Positions 19,256 to 29,293 are shown, numbered from the stretch's first letter. The stretch is DNA of 34,089 nt from Pseudomonadota bacterium (GCA_016195185.1 JACQAA010000028.1:1-34089); one strand, 5' to 3'. Translations and numbers: made by a program. The notes: generated by a model not told the origin, from the letters alone.

Positions 19256-20208
19256 TTTTTGTCCGCCTCCAAGTGCGCCATGTGTGCATCATATCGCATC
19301 TGACGGTAGCTGATCACCGTTGTCAAAGGTACCAACTGAAATCCCTTGGTCTCCAGAGTGGGAAGCCAGGCCTCCACTGCGGCGAGAGTTGGGTCTTTAG
19401 GATGCCCAATGGCAACAGCCGATCCCTTGCGCCGCGCAATCGCCTCAACCTCTTCCAGCGAGGTCCTGACCATTTTGGAGTTTTCATCATGATCCAGAAA
19501 GACATCACGATGTGTCGTTGGCACATTGTATTCACGAGCTACTTTCTCAGCGATACTGTTCGGGGTCGTTTTTGAATCAAGATAAAAGACATGGCGTTTC
19601 TGGAGCTCGGCCATGACGAGCTCCAGTCCGGGACGATAGCGCGAGAACCGACTGCCCATGTGATTGTTGACGCCAACATATCCCGTAAAACCATCCAGAT
19701 TTGCCAGCAGATTTTTCTGGATCTGCTCTGTCGACATGCTGACTGACAGATGATTGGGGCCCGGATCTTCTTTGGCATTATCGGCTTCCCACGGCAGGTG
19801 CAGCATAATTTCATGGCCGTGTGCTTTGGCAGCTGCAACCTGTTGAAGAACATGACTGGAATAGGCTAGGTACGATAGGGTGACAGCGGCATTCAGTTCA
19901 TTCACGGCACGCGCCGATCTCTTTTGGTCAACGCCTACATCATCAATCACGATGGCAATCATCGGCTTGCTGGAGGGCGATGGTGGAACGGCCTGAGGTA
20001 ATACACTGGCTGCCGGCAGATTGGAATTAACAGTATTTGCATTTTGTGTCGGGGCAGGGGGAGTGGTTAGTATCTGCTCATACACGCCATCTTCCCCGAT
20101 ATGCTCATAAGCACCCAGGAGGTGAGCATCTCCATCACTACGCACAGGGCTCGCCATGGCCAGCGACAGCAAGAGGGCCCACGACAAACAACGAAGTAAT
20201 TTTCTCAT
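19252..20208 (-). CDS. Divergent polysaccharide deacetylase family protein (YibQ/DUF610-like), exported
   Basis: Signal peptide; MIAIVIDDVGVDQKRSARAVNELNAAVTLSYLAYS, GHEIMLHLPWEA, NNHMGSRFSR, FYLDSKTTPNSIAEKVAREYNVPTTHRDVFLDHD. Confidence 0.88.
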   Translation of the reverse strand: MRKLLRCLSWALLLSLAMASPVRSDGDAHLLGAYEHIGEDGVYEQILTTPPAPTQNANTVNSNLPAASVLPQAVPPSPSSKPMIAIVIDDVGVDQKRSARAVNELNAAVTLSYLAYSSHVLQQVAAAKAHGHEIMLHLPWEADNAKEDPGPNHLSVSMSTEQIQKNLLANLDGFTGYVGVNNHMGSRFSRYRPGLELVMAELQKRHVFYLDSKTTPNSIAEKVAREYNVPTTHRDVFLDHDENSKMVRTSLEEVEAIARRKGSAVAIGHPKDPTLAAVEAWLPTLETKGFQLVPLTTVISYRQMRYDAHMAHLEADKK

Positions 20209-20269
20209 TCTGTAATACCTTCAGGCATATAATGGCGTTTTTACAGCGAGGTGGCCACAAATAAAAACA

Positions 20270-20298
20270 TTGACACAGGGTGAGAACTAAACTAGAAC
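20270..20298 (+). promoter_or_regulatory. lexA promoter with overlapping SOS (LexA) box
   Basis: TTGACA (20270-20275), 17-bp spacer, TAGAAC (20293-20298); GAAC-TAAACTA-GAAC (20284-20298) is the reverse complement of the alphaproteobacterial GTTC-N7-GTTC box. Confidence 0.82.
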
Positions 20299-20330
20299 AA
20301 AGGAAGAATAGATTTGCGCGGGAGGCTCAC

Positions 20331-21008
20331 ATGCTCACCAGAAAACAACATGATTTACTGCTATTTATTCATGAGTACATCAATAATACCGGCCTATCCC
20401 CCTCATTCGAAGAAATGAAGATTGGCCTTGACCTGAAGTCCAAATCAGGAATTCACCGCCTTATCAATGCCTTGGTGGAACGCGGCTTTTTGGAACGTCT
20501 GCCGAACAAAGCACGTGCGCTTGAGATCAAAAAATTGCCTAAAAATATTCCCGCCCCCTCCAACACCAACCGCCCCGCTACAGCACCGCGAGCAGGATCT
20601 GCAAAACAGGGACGTGGCAGAGATGCAATGGTACAAATTCCCCTTCATGGAAAAATTGCTGCCGGTACGCCGATCGAAGCGGTGCGCCATGAACAGGACA
20701 CTGTCGATATCCCCGTGAATATGCTGGGCTCTCTGCCTTGTTACGCTCTGACCGTGGAGGGCGATTCCATGATGAAAGCGGGAATCATTGATGGTGATAT
20801 TGTCGTCATCGAAAAGTGTGATCGTGCCCGTGATGGAGAAATTGTCGTGGCACTGGTGGATGAGGAGGAAGTGACCCTTAAACGCCTGCGCCGTGAAGTC
20901 GGCTCCATCGTCCTAATGCCTGAAAATGACGCCTACCAACCCCTCCGTCTTTCTCCTGATCGGGTACAGATTCAAGGACGCTTGCGCAGTTTGTTTCGGT
21001 CCTATTAA
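20331..21008 (+). CDS. lexA: SOS repressor LexA
   Basis: MLTRKQHDLLLFIHEYINNTGLSPSFEEMKIGLDLKSKSGIHRLI DNA-binding domain; cleavage region GKIAAGTP; catalytic Ser in VEGDSMMKAGI and Lys in EVTLKRLRR. Confidence 0.96.
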   Translation: MLTRKQHDLLLFIHEYINNTGLSPSFEEMKIGLDLKSKSGIHRLINALVERGFLERLPNKARALEIKKLPKNIPAPSNTNRPATAPRAGSAKQGRGRDAMVQIPLHGKIAAGTPIEAVRHEQDTVDIPVNMLGSLPCYALTVEGDSMMKAGIIDGDIVVIEKCDRARDGEIVVALVDEEEVTLKRLRREVGSIVLMPENDAYQPLRLSPDRVQIQGRLRSLFRSY

Positions 21009-21111
21009 ACGTAAAATTTGATAAGGAAACCTACACCATTTTTGGTTAAGGTTTCCTTAAGCTTTGTGCGCGTAGAATGTCACGGAGGTGTTTACAACAG
21101 GGGGGAGTACC

Positions 21112-21588
21112 ATGAGTACATCTATCAGAATTACAGCGGTGATGATTGGAGCGATGATGCTGGCCGCATCATCGGTGCAGGCAGAACAGATGCTGTCCCA
21201 GCCACAAGAGCAGCAGGGTGGCGCTCCGCAGGGTAACATGATGATGCAGCCTGCCCAAATGGACCCGCAGATGATGGCCAATCGCAAAGCAGAGGAAGAG
21301 CTTGAACTGAAGAACCGGAAAGAAGAAATGCTGCTGCGCATTGATAATCGTATGGCCATGTTGCAAAAGGAGAAAAGTTGTATTGAGGCAGCAACAAACC
21401 GCGAGGCTCTTCGTAGTTGCAAACCTGAGGGTCCTACTCCCGGTGGTGAGGGGATGATGATGCAGGGTGGTGGCATGATGGGTGGTGGTCGAGGTATGAT
21501 GCAAAACAACGGCGGTATGATGATGGGTAGCCCCCATGGCCAAGGTATAATGGGTGCACCCGCTACCGGAGCGCCATCGGGTAAATAG
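21112..21588 (+). CDS. Exported Met/Gly/Gln-rich small protein of unknown function
   Basis: Signal peptide MSTSIRITAVMIGAMMLAASSVQAEQ; central ELKNRKEEMLLRIDNRMAMLQKEKSCIEAATNREALRSCKPE; Met/Gly-rich C-terminus. Confidence 0.72.
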   Translation: MSTSIRITAVMIGAMMLAASSVQAEQMLSQPQEQQGGAPQGNMMMQPAQMDPQMMANRKAEEELELKNRKEEMLLRIDNRMAMLQKEKSCIEAATNREALRSCKPEGPTPGGEGMMMQGGGMMGGGRGMMQNNGGMMMGSPHGQGIMGAPATGAPSGK

Positions 21589-21597
21589 GTACTCTAG

Positions 21598-21619
21598 AAA
21601 GAAAAGCTAGCTTTTCTTT
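21598..21619. repeat. 22-bp perfect palindrome
   Basis: AAAGAAAAGCTAGCTTTTCTTT equals its own reverse complement. Confidence 0.9.
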
Positions 21620-21621
21620 AA

Positions 21622-21663
21622 CTCCGAGTCGACGGGTGCTTTGTGTCGGCTCGGGGTTTTTTT
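21622..21663 (+). terminator. Rho-independent terminator
   Basis: CCGAGTCGAC (21624-21633) pairs with GTCGGCTCGG (21645-21654), followed by a T7 run. Confidence 0.85.
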
Positions 21664-21808
21664 GTGATAACAAACGTGTTTCACATCTACGCGATTAATG
21701 ACCCTTACTTGCATTATGTACATCAATGGATTTTAGCTGTTTCAGCTACCCCTGAATTATTGCATAATCAGTAAAATAAATAGGGTGTATTCAGATTTGA
21801 CCAAGATG

Positions 21809-23323
21809 AAAGCAGTGGATGTTCTGGTGATTGGCGGTGGCGTTAACGGCACCGGCATTGCGCGCGATTTATCCGGGCGCGGTCTTTCCGTCATGTTGTG
21901 TGAAAAGAATGACCTGGCCAGCGCCACATCGTCTGCCAGCACCAAACTTATTCATGGCGGCCTTCGTTATTTGGAACATGGAGAATTTAGTCTGGTGCGA
22001 GAGGCGCTGATTGAGCGCGAGGTGTTATTGCGGGCGGCACCGCATATTATCTGGCCGATGACTTTTGTCCTGCCGTATCATAAAAAGCTGCGCCCATGGT
22101 GGCTGATCCGGATCGGGCTATTTATTTATGATCACTTGGGCGGATTGAAACTCCTTTCTCCTTCAAAGGGGATGTCTTTTGCCGGAACAAAGATTGGTCA
22201 GCCACTCAAGCCGATCTTTAAACGCGGGTTTTATTATGCGGATTGCTGCGTGGATGATGCCCGGCTGGTGGTGCTGAATGCGCTGGATGCCTACGAGAAG
22301 GGGGCACAAATTCTGCCTCGTACCGAATGCACCGCGCTCGCACCCCACCCGAAAGAGGAGGGATGGGTGGCCACCCTGCATGACAGCATCAACGAGTCAA
22401 ATTTCAAGGTACACGCGCAATTGGTTGTCAATGCGTCGGGCCCATGGGTCAATCAAGTGTTAGGCCTTGTTGGCAGCGGCGTTGAGAAGTACAAACTACG
22501 CTGGGTGAAAGGTACGCATATTATCGTGCCAAGAATATACCAGGGTGATCATGCATATATCCTGCAAAATGAAGACAAACGCGTTGTCTTTGCAATCCCC
22601 TATGAGCATAAATACACATTGATTGGCACAACGGAGAGTGAATATACAGGTGATCTTGAAGAAGTGCGCTCTGATATGAAAGAGGTTGAGTATTTGTGCG
22701 CAGCTGTGAACCACTACTTCCGTCACCAGATTAAGCCATCTGATGTTGCATGGACGTATAGTGGTGTTCGTCCACTGCTGGATGACGGTGTTCAGGATGC
22801 CTCCTCCGTTACACGCGGCTATATGCTGGACGTTGAGGAGTATCATGGTGCACGTATGCTGAACGTCTATGGCGGCAAAATCACCACGTTCCGCAAACTT
22901 TCTGAACAGGCTGGTGACAAGATTGTCGCATTGCTGGGGCGTGGACAGGGAGCGTGGACGGCAACTGAAGCGATTCCGGGTGGAGATGGCTCCGCCGCCA
23001 ATTTCACCACCTTTTTTAAAACCCTGCGGCGCGAGTATAGCTGGATGCCTGAACCCCTTACCTATCGCTATGCCCGTTCTTATGGGGCACGTTGTCGGGA
23101 GTTTTTGCGTGGTTTCCGGAGGATGTCCGATCTGGGCGAGCACCTGGGCGATGATGTCTATGAAATCGAGGTTACATACCTCGTCAACGTCGAATGGGCC
23201 TTGACGATGGAAGATATCCTGTGGCGCCGCTCCAAATTGGGGCTGCACATTTCTGAAGAAACTGAAAAGAATATCAAGAAACTATTGAAAAAGATTTTGA
23301 CGAAGAAAGACACTTCTGACTGA
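21809..23323 (+). CDS. glpD: Glycerol-3-phosphate dehydrogenase (FAD-dependent, aerobic)
   Basis: VDVLVIGGGVNGTGIARDLSGRGLSVMLCEKNDLASATSSASTKLIHGGLRYLE; the ORF track start 21785 is an alternative start upstream. Confidence 0.94.
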   Translation, partial: KAVDVLVIGGGVNGTGIARDLSGRGLSVMLCEKNDLASATSSASTKLIHGGLRYLEHGEFSLVREALIEREVLLRAAPHIIWPMTFVLPYHKKLRPWWLIRIGLFIYDHLGGLKLLSPSKGMSFAGTKIGQPLKPIFKRGFYYADCCVDDARLVVLNALDAYEKGAQILPRTECTALAPHPKEEGWVATLHDSINESNFKVHAQLVVNASGPWVNQVLGLVGSGVEKYKLRWVKGTHIIVPRIYQGDHAYILQNEDKRVVFAIPYEHKYTLIGTTESEYTGDLEEVRSDMKEVEYLCAAVNHYFRHQIKPSDVAWTYSGVRPLLDDGVQDASSVTRGYMLDVEEYHGARMLNVYGGKITTFRKLSEQAGDKIVALLGRGQGAWTATEAIPGGDGSAANFTTFFKTLRREYSWMPEPLTYRYARSYGARCREFLRGFRRMSDLGEHLGDDVYEIEVTYLVNVEWALTMEDILWRRSKLGLHISEETEKNIKKLLKKILTKKDTSD

Positions 23324-24804
23324 TGCCACAATTTATCCTCGCCATCGATCAAGGCACAACCAGTACTCGCGCTATCCTCTTTGACCTACAGGGCCGCATT
23401 CACGGTACTGCGCAACAAGAACTTATTCTGCGGTACCCGCACAACGGCTGGGTTGAGCAGAACCCGGAATCGATATGGCAAGATACTCAGTTTGTTTGCC
23501 GAGGTGTGCTAGAGCAGAATAATATTTATCCATCTCAGGTGATTGCCATCGGCATCACCAACCAACGTGAAACAACGATAGTTTGGGACCGTGCAACAGG
23601 AGAGCCTTTGTATCAAGCCATCGTTTGGCAGGACAGGCGCACGGCGGATTATTGTCAAAAACTAAAAGAGCAAGGACACGAGGAGGCGGTGCGGCAAAAA
23701 ACCGGCCTGTTGTTGGATCCCTATTTCTCTGGAACCAAGATTAAGTGGATTCTTGATAAGATGAGCGGCGCGCGGGAAAAGGCCAAAAGGGGACAGCTGG
23801 CTTTTGGCACGATCGATTGCTTTCTGCTCTGGCGGCTGACCGGAGGCAGAGTACATGCCACCGATGTCACCAACGCCTCGCGAACTTTGCTTTACAATAT
23901 TGTCAAACAGGCATGGGATGATGACTTGCTTGCTATGCTGGATATTCCGCGTAACATGATGCCGGAAGTGAGGGATAATAGTTGTCTCTTTGGCAGGACA
24001 GACAAGAATTTTTTAGGTAGTGCAGTGCCTGTAACCGGCATGGCTGGCGATCAGCAGGCAGCTTTGTTTGGTCAGGCCTGCTTCGATCCTGGCATGGTCA
24101 AAAGTACCTATGGCACTGGCTGCTTTGCACTCGTCAATATTGGTGATATCTTCCGCGTTTCCAAAAATAAAATGCTGACAACAGTGGGATACCGGCTGGA
24201 TGGCCGGATCACTTATGCCATTGAGGGAGCGATTTTTGTAGCGGGTGCAGCCATACAATGGCTACGCGATGGTATCGGCCTGATCAAGTCAGCAGCAGAG
24301 ACGGAGGCGCTGGCAAAATCTGTCCCTGATAACGGCGGGGTTTACATGGTGCCTGGATTCACGGGGTTAGGGGCACCACACTGGAATCCACAGGCACGTG
24401 GCGCCTTGTTGGGCCTGACACGTGCCACTACCACCGCCCATATCGTGCGCGCAACGTTGGAGGCGCAGGCCTATCAAACGCAAGACCTGATGCAGGCCAT
24501 GGCCGAAGACGCAGGCCACGCCATCACTGAAATCCGTGTCGATGGAGGTATGGCAAGGAATAACTGGGTCTGCCAATTTTTGGCAGACATAACCGATACC
24601 GCTGTTTTGCGCCCACCCAATACTGAAACAACAGCATTGGGCGCGGCCTATCTGGCCGGGCTCCATGTGAAAGCTTTTGCCGCGCTAAAAGATATTCAGG
24701 ATTCTTGGCAGTGCGAAAGGCGTTTTGTGTCAGGTATGGCGCAGGGCACACGGCAAAAACTCTATGCAGGATGGCAACATGCGGTCAATCAGGTACTGAC
24801 GTAA
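23323..24804 (+). CDS. glpK: Glycerol kinase
   Basis: FILAIDQGTTSTRAILFD, GITNQRETTIVWDRATGEPLYQAIVWQDRRT, GMAGDQQAALFGQACF, VDGGMARNNWVCQFLADI. Confidence 0.96.
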   Translation: MPQFILAIDQGTTSTRAILFDLQGRIHGTAQQELILRYPHNGWVEQNPESIWQDTQFVCRGVLEQNNIYPSQVIAIGITNQRETTIVWDRATGEPLYQAIVWQDRRTADYCQKLKEQGHEEAVRQKTGLLLDPYFSGTKIKWILDKMSGAREKAKRGQLAFGTIDCFLLWRLTGGRVHATDVTNASRTLLYNIVKQAWDDDLLAMLDIPRNMMPEVRDNSCLFGRTDKNFLGSAVPVTGMAGDQQAALFGQACFDPGMVKSTYGTGCFALVNIGDIFRVSKNKMLTTVGYRLDGRITYAIEGAIFVAGAAIQWLRDGIGLIKSAAETEALAKSVPDNGGVYMVPGFTGLGAPHWNPQARGALLGLTRATTTAHIVRATLEAQAYQTQDLMQAMAEDAGHAITEIRVDGGMARNNWVCQFLADITDTAVLRPPNTETTALGAAYLAGLHVKAFAALKDIQDSWQCERRFVSGMAQGTRQKLYAGWQHAVNQVLT

Positions 24805-24833
24805 CGCGGCATCCCCGTAACCGCCTAAAAAGT

Positions 24834-25457
24834 CTAGCTGCCTCGCCCGTAATGTGCAGGTTTCAGGAGATCGGGTTGGCGAGTGTAAATCTCCACACAA
24901 GCATCCACAACAGCCGGATCATATTTGGTGCCGCGATATTTCTTGAGTTCTGCCAACGCTACCTCCAGGGGCAGGGCTTTACGCCACGGGCGGTCCGATA
25001 TCATGGATTGGATGATGTCGGCCACTCCGATGATACGTGCCTCCAGAATAATGTCGTCGCCACGGATGCCGCCAGGGTATCCCGATCCATCCAGACGTTC
25101 GTGATGCTGGAGGATCATTCGTCCGACCGGCCAAGGAAAATCAATGCCTTTTAATATCTGGTAACCGTGCACAGGGTGCTGCTTCATGATCTCGAATTCC
25201 TGTTCTGTCAACTTCTCAGCCTTGTTAAGAATGTCTGTAGGAATACGGACGATACCGAAATCATGCAGCATGGCGCCGATACGGAGGCCGTCTATGACTT
25301 CTTTGTCCAGATTCATGACCTGCCCGATCGTCCGGGCAAGATGAGCCACGTCATGCTGATGTTTGGGAGTATAGGCTTCTTTCAAACCGATGGAATCCGA
25401 CAGTGTGCATACCGTCTGGTAAAGGCTTAAAATAATTTGTTCTTTTGTGATTGACAT
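24834..25457 (-). CDS. HD-GYP domain phosphodiesterase-like protein
   Basis: MLHDFGIVRIPTDILNKAEKLTEQEFEIMKQHPVHGYQILKGIDFPWPVGRMILQHHERLDGSGYPGG; start M at 25457 (MSITKEQ) preferred over the 25589 extension that overlaps secA. Confidence 0.9.
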   Translation of the reverse strand: MSITKEQIILSLYQTVCTLSDSIGLKEAYTPKHQHDVAHLARTIGQVMNLDKEVIDGLRIGAMLHDFGIVRIPTDILNKAEKLTEQEFEIMKQHPVHGYQILKGIDFPWPVGRMILQHHERLDGSGYPGGIRGDDIILEARIIGVADIIQSMISDRPWRKALPLEVALAELKKYRGTKYDPAVVDACVEIYTRQPDLLKPAHYGRGS

Positions 25458-25464
25458 CTTCCCT

Positions 25465-28200
25465 TTACTCCCAAGCTGCACTGCCGTGGCAATACTTGTA
25501 TTTCTTCCCGCTACCACAGGGGCAGGGGGCATTCCTGGGAGTCTTGGCCCAGGTTTCCGGTTTTGATGAATCAAACGCGGGCGCCTCATACGTCTTTAAT
25601 TCCGGCACACTAAATGGATCGGCACCGCCCCGTGACATGACGGTTTTGTGCGGGGTACGCGGCTCTGGCATGACAGGTGGCGGTTTGTCAGCGTGCAGCT
25701 CGATCATGCACAACGCATTGGTTACTTTCTCACGCAGGCTGCCAAGCATGGCTTCGAACATGGCGAAGGACTCCGCACGATATTCATTCAGCGGGTCTTT
25801 TTGCCCATAGGCGCGGAGAACGATTCCTTGCCGCAGATAGTCAAGATTGAGCAGATGCTCCTTCCATGTCTGATCCAGAAGTTGCAGCAGAACGCCTTTC
25901 TCAATACTGTGCATGACATCAGAGGTAATAGCGGCCTCTTTTTGAGACAGTTTGTTGTCAATCACCCGCTTGATCCGCTCTGTGATCTGTACTTCGTCAA
26001 TTCCATCTTCTTTAGCCCATTCCTGCGCAGGAATGTGGATGCCGAGGATGCGCTGTGCATCACTTCTGAGCAACTCCATGTCCCACTGTTCCGGATAAGT
26101 CCCGTGAGGAATGGCAAGAGCAACCAAATCCTCGATGACATGATGACGCATATCACGAATAGTTTCAGAGACATCGGATGCGACCATAATCTCACGTCGC
26201 TGGTCGTAAATCACGCGCCGCTGATCGTTCATGACGTTGTCGAATTTTAAGAGGTTTTTACGAATTTCGAAGTGTTGCGCCTCAACTTTTTTCTGCGCTC
26301 TTTCGATCGCCGTGTTGATCCATGGGTGAATAATCGGCTGGCCGCGTTGTAATCCCATACGTTGCAGGAAGATGTCCATCTTCTCCGACCCGAAGATGCG
26401 CATCAAGTCGTCTTCAAGGGAAATGTAGAATTTTGAGGCACCCGGATCACCTTGGCGTCCCGAGCGGCCACGCAACTGATTATCGATACGGCGTGATTCA
26501 TGGCGCTCGGATCCGATGACGTAAAGGCCACCAGATTCTTTGACTATTTTATACGCCACATCGACTTCCTCGCGGATTTTTTCAATCATGCGGGCTCGTT
26601 CTGCTGCGGGCAGATCATCAGGTACTTCTTCGGCGATGCGCATATCAACGTTGCCGCCAAGTTTGATGTCGGTGCCGCGTCCCGCCATGTTAGTAGCAAT
26701 GGTGACGGCACCGGGCTTGCCGGCCTGAGCAATGATTTGCGCTTCCTGTTCGTGGTAACGCGCATTGAGGACGTTATGCTCGATTTTTAGCTTTTTGAGC
26801 CGTTTTGACAGGGTCTCGGATTTTTCAATGGAGGTGGTGCCCACCAGAACAGGCTGCAACTTGGCCTGACATTCCATGACAAGTTTTGTGATCGCCTCAT
26901 ACTTTTCTTCAGTGGCACGGTAAATTTCGTCATGCTGGTCAATACGAATTTGTAGAACATTGGTCGGAATTTCTACAACGCGCAGATTATAAATACCCTC
27001 AAACTCTTCCGCCTCTGTCGCAGCAGTACCTGTCATTCCGGCCAGCTTTGGATACATGCGGAAATAATTCTGGAAGGTAATGGAAGCTAGCACCTGATTT
27101 TCGTTCTGGACCTGGACTCGTTCCTTGGCCTCGAGAGCTTGATGCAGCCCCTCGGAGAAACGGCGGCCCTCCATCATACGACCGGTAAATTCATCAATGA
27201 TGATGACGGCGTTATCCTTAACGATATAATCAACATCTCTATTGAAGAGCTTATGGGCACGCAACGCCTGGTTGACATGGTGCACGAGAGAGATGTTTTG
27301 CGCATCATACATGCCGCCGTCAGTCAGAATACCAAGCTTGCGCATGATCTCCTCGGCGTGCTCGTTACCGCGATCAGTCAGCACGACAGTCTTGTGTTTT
27401 TCATCGATTTCGTAGTCCGCTGCGACCAAGTGACCAATTACTCTATCAACGACGTTATATTGTTCGGCGGAATCCTGGATCGATCCGGAAATAATGAGCG
27501 GGGTACGTGCTTCGTCGATGAGGATGGAGTCAACTTCGTCGACAATCGCATAGTTGAATGGACGCTGTACCATTTCTTCCAGGCGGAATTTCATGTTATC
27601 GCGCAGATAATCAAAACCAAATTCATTATTGGTTCCGTAAGTGATATCGGCGGTGTAGGCATCGCGTCGTTCGTCATCATCTAGATCAGCAACAATAAAA
27701 TCAACGCTTAGCCCCAGCAGGTCATAGATTGGCCTCATCCAGTTGGCGTCGCGTTCAGCAAGATAATCATTGACGGTCACAACGTGAACGCCTTTACCTT
27801 CCAACGCGTTCAGATAAATCGGCAGAGTTGCCGTCAGGGTCTTACCCTCGCCAGTACGCATTTCGGGAATATATCCTTCATGCAGTGCAATGCCACCCAT
27901 CAGCTGCACATCGAATGGGCGCTGTCCAAGCGCCCGGCGCGCGGCTTCCCGAGCGGTCGCAAATGCCTCCGGTAAAATGCTGTCGAGACTGGCACCGTCT
28001 GCCAGATTTTTTTTGAATTTATGGGTTTGTTCATACAGTTCTGCATCCGTCAACGCCTGAACAGTAGGTTCAAGGGCAGTGATCTGCACAACAATTTTGC
28101 CAAACCCTCTCAGGATACGGTCATTTTCACTACCGAATATCTTACGTGCTAGACCAGCAAACATCGGGTAAACCTTGGTTATCCTCTCTATTAGTGCCAT
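25465..28200 (-). CDS. secA: Preprotein translocase subunit SecA
   Basis: 911 aa; [20 protein letters not shown] Walker [32 protein letters not shown]-terminal SEC-C zinc motif [16 protein letters not shown]. Confidence 0.98.
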   Translation of the reverse strand: MALIERITKVYPMFAGLARKIFGSENDRILRGFGKIVVQITALEPTVQALTDAELYEQTHKFKKNLADGASLDSILPEAFATAREAARRALGQRPFDVQLMGGIALHEGYIPEMRTGEGKTLTATLPIYLNALEGKGVHVVTVNDYLAERDANWMRPIYDLLGLSVDFIVADLDDDERRDAYTADITYGTNNEFGFDYLRDNMKFRLEEMVQRPFNYAIVDEVDSILIDEARTPLIISGSIQDSAEQYNVVDRVIGHLVAADYEIDEKHKTVVLTDRGNEHAEEIMRKLGILTDGGMYDAQNISLVHHVNQALRAHKLFNRDVDYIVKDNAVIIIDEFTGRMMEGRRFSEGLHQALEAKERVQVQNENQVLASITFQNYFRMYPKLAGMTGTAATEAEEFEGIYNLRVVEIPTNVLQIRIDQHDEIYRATEEKYEAITKLVMECQAKLQPVLVGTTSIEKSETLSKRLKKLKIEHNVLNARYHEQEAQIIAQAGKPGAVTIATNMAGRGTDIKLGGNVDMRIAEEVPDDLPAAERARMIEKIREEVDVAYKIVKESGGLYVIGSERHESRRIDNQLRGRSGRQGDPGASKFYISLEDDLMRIFGSEKMDIFLQRMGLQRGQPIIHPWINTAIERAQKKVEAQHFEIRKNLLKFDNVMNDQRRVIYDQRREIMVASDVSETIRDMRHHVIEDLVALAIPHGTYPEQWDMELLRSDAQRILGIHIPAQEWAKEDGIDEVQITERIKRVIDNKLSQKEAAITSDVMHSIEKGVLLQLLDQTWKEHLLNLDYLRQGIVLRAYGQKDPLNEYRAESFAMFEAMLGSLREKVTNALCMIELHADKPPPVMPEPRTPHKTVMSRGGADPFSVPELKTYEAPAFDSSKPETWAKTPRNAPCPCGSGKKYKYCHGSAAWE

Positions 28201-28360
28201 TGAGATATAAACAAGATTAGTCCTATGTCAATAAAGGCTTTTTAATAGATGGGACTTGAAAAATAATCCAGAAATGCTTTATATAATCCGTGAGGTTTTA
28301 TAGCGGGACAGAATCGACCGTTACAAAGACTGTGTATAACGAATCCCAGGAGAATATGTA

Positions 28361-29227
28361 ATGTCAACGCTTGTTAATAAAATTGGCCCTGTTCTGATGG
28401 CAGCTGTTGCCATAGCGATGGTGACGATGGCAGGAATAGCCCAAGCTAAGGAAGCACCATCATCGGACAGTGCAGTTTTGGCGATTGTCAACGGCGACAA
28501 AATCCTTAAAGACGATGCATTGAACGCGCTGAAGAGCATGAACGTTCCCGCAGCTGACACGGACAAAGTGCTTCCTGTAGTGGTTGACCAGATGATCAAT
28601 GAGAAGCTCATCAACAGTGAGGTTGCTAAGGCGCAAATTGAGAAAGACCCCGCATTTCAGGCGCGTCTTGCTTTGGCAAAGGCGCAGTTGGTCAGAACAG
28701 CATATCTGGAAAAATACCTGAAAGATAAGATAACCGATCAAGCGGTCAAAAGTGAATATGAGAAATTAAAGAAGGAAAACAAAGGCAAGGAAGAGGTACA
28801 CGCGCGTCATATTCTGGTTGCCACGGAAGAGGAAGCCAAGCAGATCATTAAAGATTTGGATGCAGGCGCCAGGTTCGAAACGCTGGCCAAGGAAAGATCT
28901 TCAGGCCCAACAGCTAAAAATGGCGGTGATGTGGGCTATTTTGCCCAAGGTGAAATTGTCCCCGAGTTTAGCAATGCCGCCTTCCAGTTAAAGGCAGGTA
29001 CCTATACCAAAACGCCGATCAAGACTCAGTTTGGCTGGCACGTGATTTACGTTGAAGACAGGCGCACCCGCGTTGTTCCCGATCTGAAAGATGTTGAGAC
29101 TTCAATCCGCAACAAACTGGGGCAGGAAGCTGTTGAAAAACTGGTCACGGGCCTACGTGCAAAAGCGGATATTAAACGCTTTGGCATGGACGGAAAGCCG
29201 GTTGAAGAGGCAACAAAAAAGAACTAA
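28361..29227 (+). CDS. Exported parvulin-type peptidylprolyl isomerase (PpiC/PrsA/SurA-like)
   Basis: Signal peptide; SurA_N-like region; EVHARHILVATEEEAKQIIKDLDAGARFETLAKERSSGPTAKNGGDVGYFAQGEIVPEF...TQFGWHVIYVEDRR. Confidence 0.92.
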   Translation: MSTLVNKIGPVLMAAVAIAMVTMAGIAQAKEAPSSDSAVLAIVNGDKILKDDALNALKSMNVPAADTDKVLPVVVDQMINEKLINSEVAKAQIEKDPAFQARLALAKAQLVRTAYLEKYLKDKITDQAVKSEYEKLKKENKGKEEVHARHILVATEEEAKQIIKDLDAGARFETLAKERSSGPTAKNGGDVGYFAQGEIVPEFSNAAFQLKAGTYTKTPIKTQFGWHVIYVEDRRTRVVPDLKDVETSIRNKLGQEAVEKLVTGLRAKADIKRFGMDGKPVEEATKKN

Positions 29228-29252
29228 CTCGTCGTTTTTAAGTGCTGATAAT

Positions 29253-29293
29253 GGGCCAGTGAGCGTCACCTAAGCCTGCTGGCCTATTTTTTA
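29253..29293 (+). terminator. probable Rho-independent terminator
   Basis: GGCCAG (29254-29259) ... CTGGCC (29279-29284) followed by TATTTTTTAT. Confidence 0.6.

Noticed and set aside
21057-21543. Antisense ORFs rich in His/Thr or Pro/Ser opposite the Met-rich gene
   Set aside because: The repetitive composition is the complement of Met/Gly codons (ATG/GGT), not independent coding evidence.
22496-23248. 250-aa ORF antisense to glpD
   Set aside because: Lies opposite conserved glpD coding sequence; no recognisable domain.
25458-25589. Longer start for the HD-GYP ORF ([14 protein letters not shown]...)
   Set aside because: The extension runs over the 3' end of secA in another frame and resembles no HD-GYP N-terminus; M at 25457 is preferred.
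28256-28287. Candidate promoter upstream of the parvulin gene (TTGAAA ... TATAAT)
   Set aside because: The best hexamers are 20 bp apart; the 17-bp alternative has a weak -10 (TTATAT), so not called as a feature.
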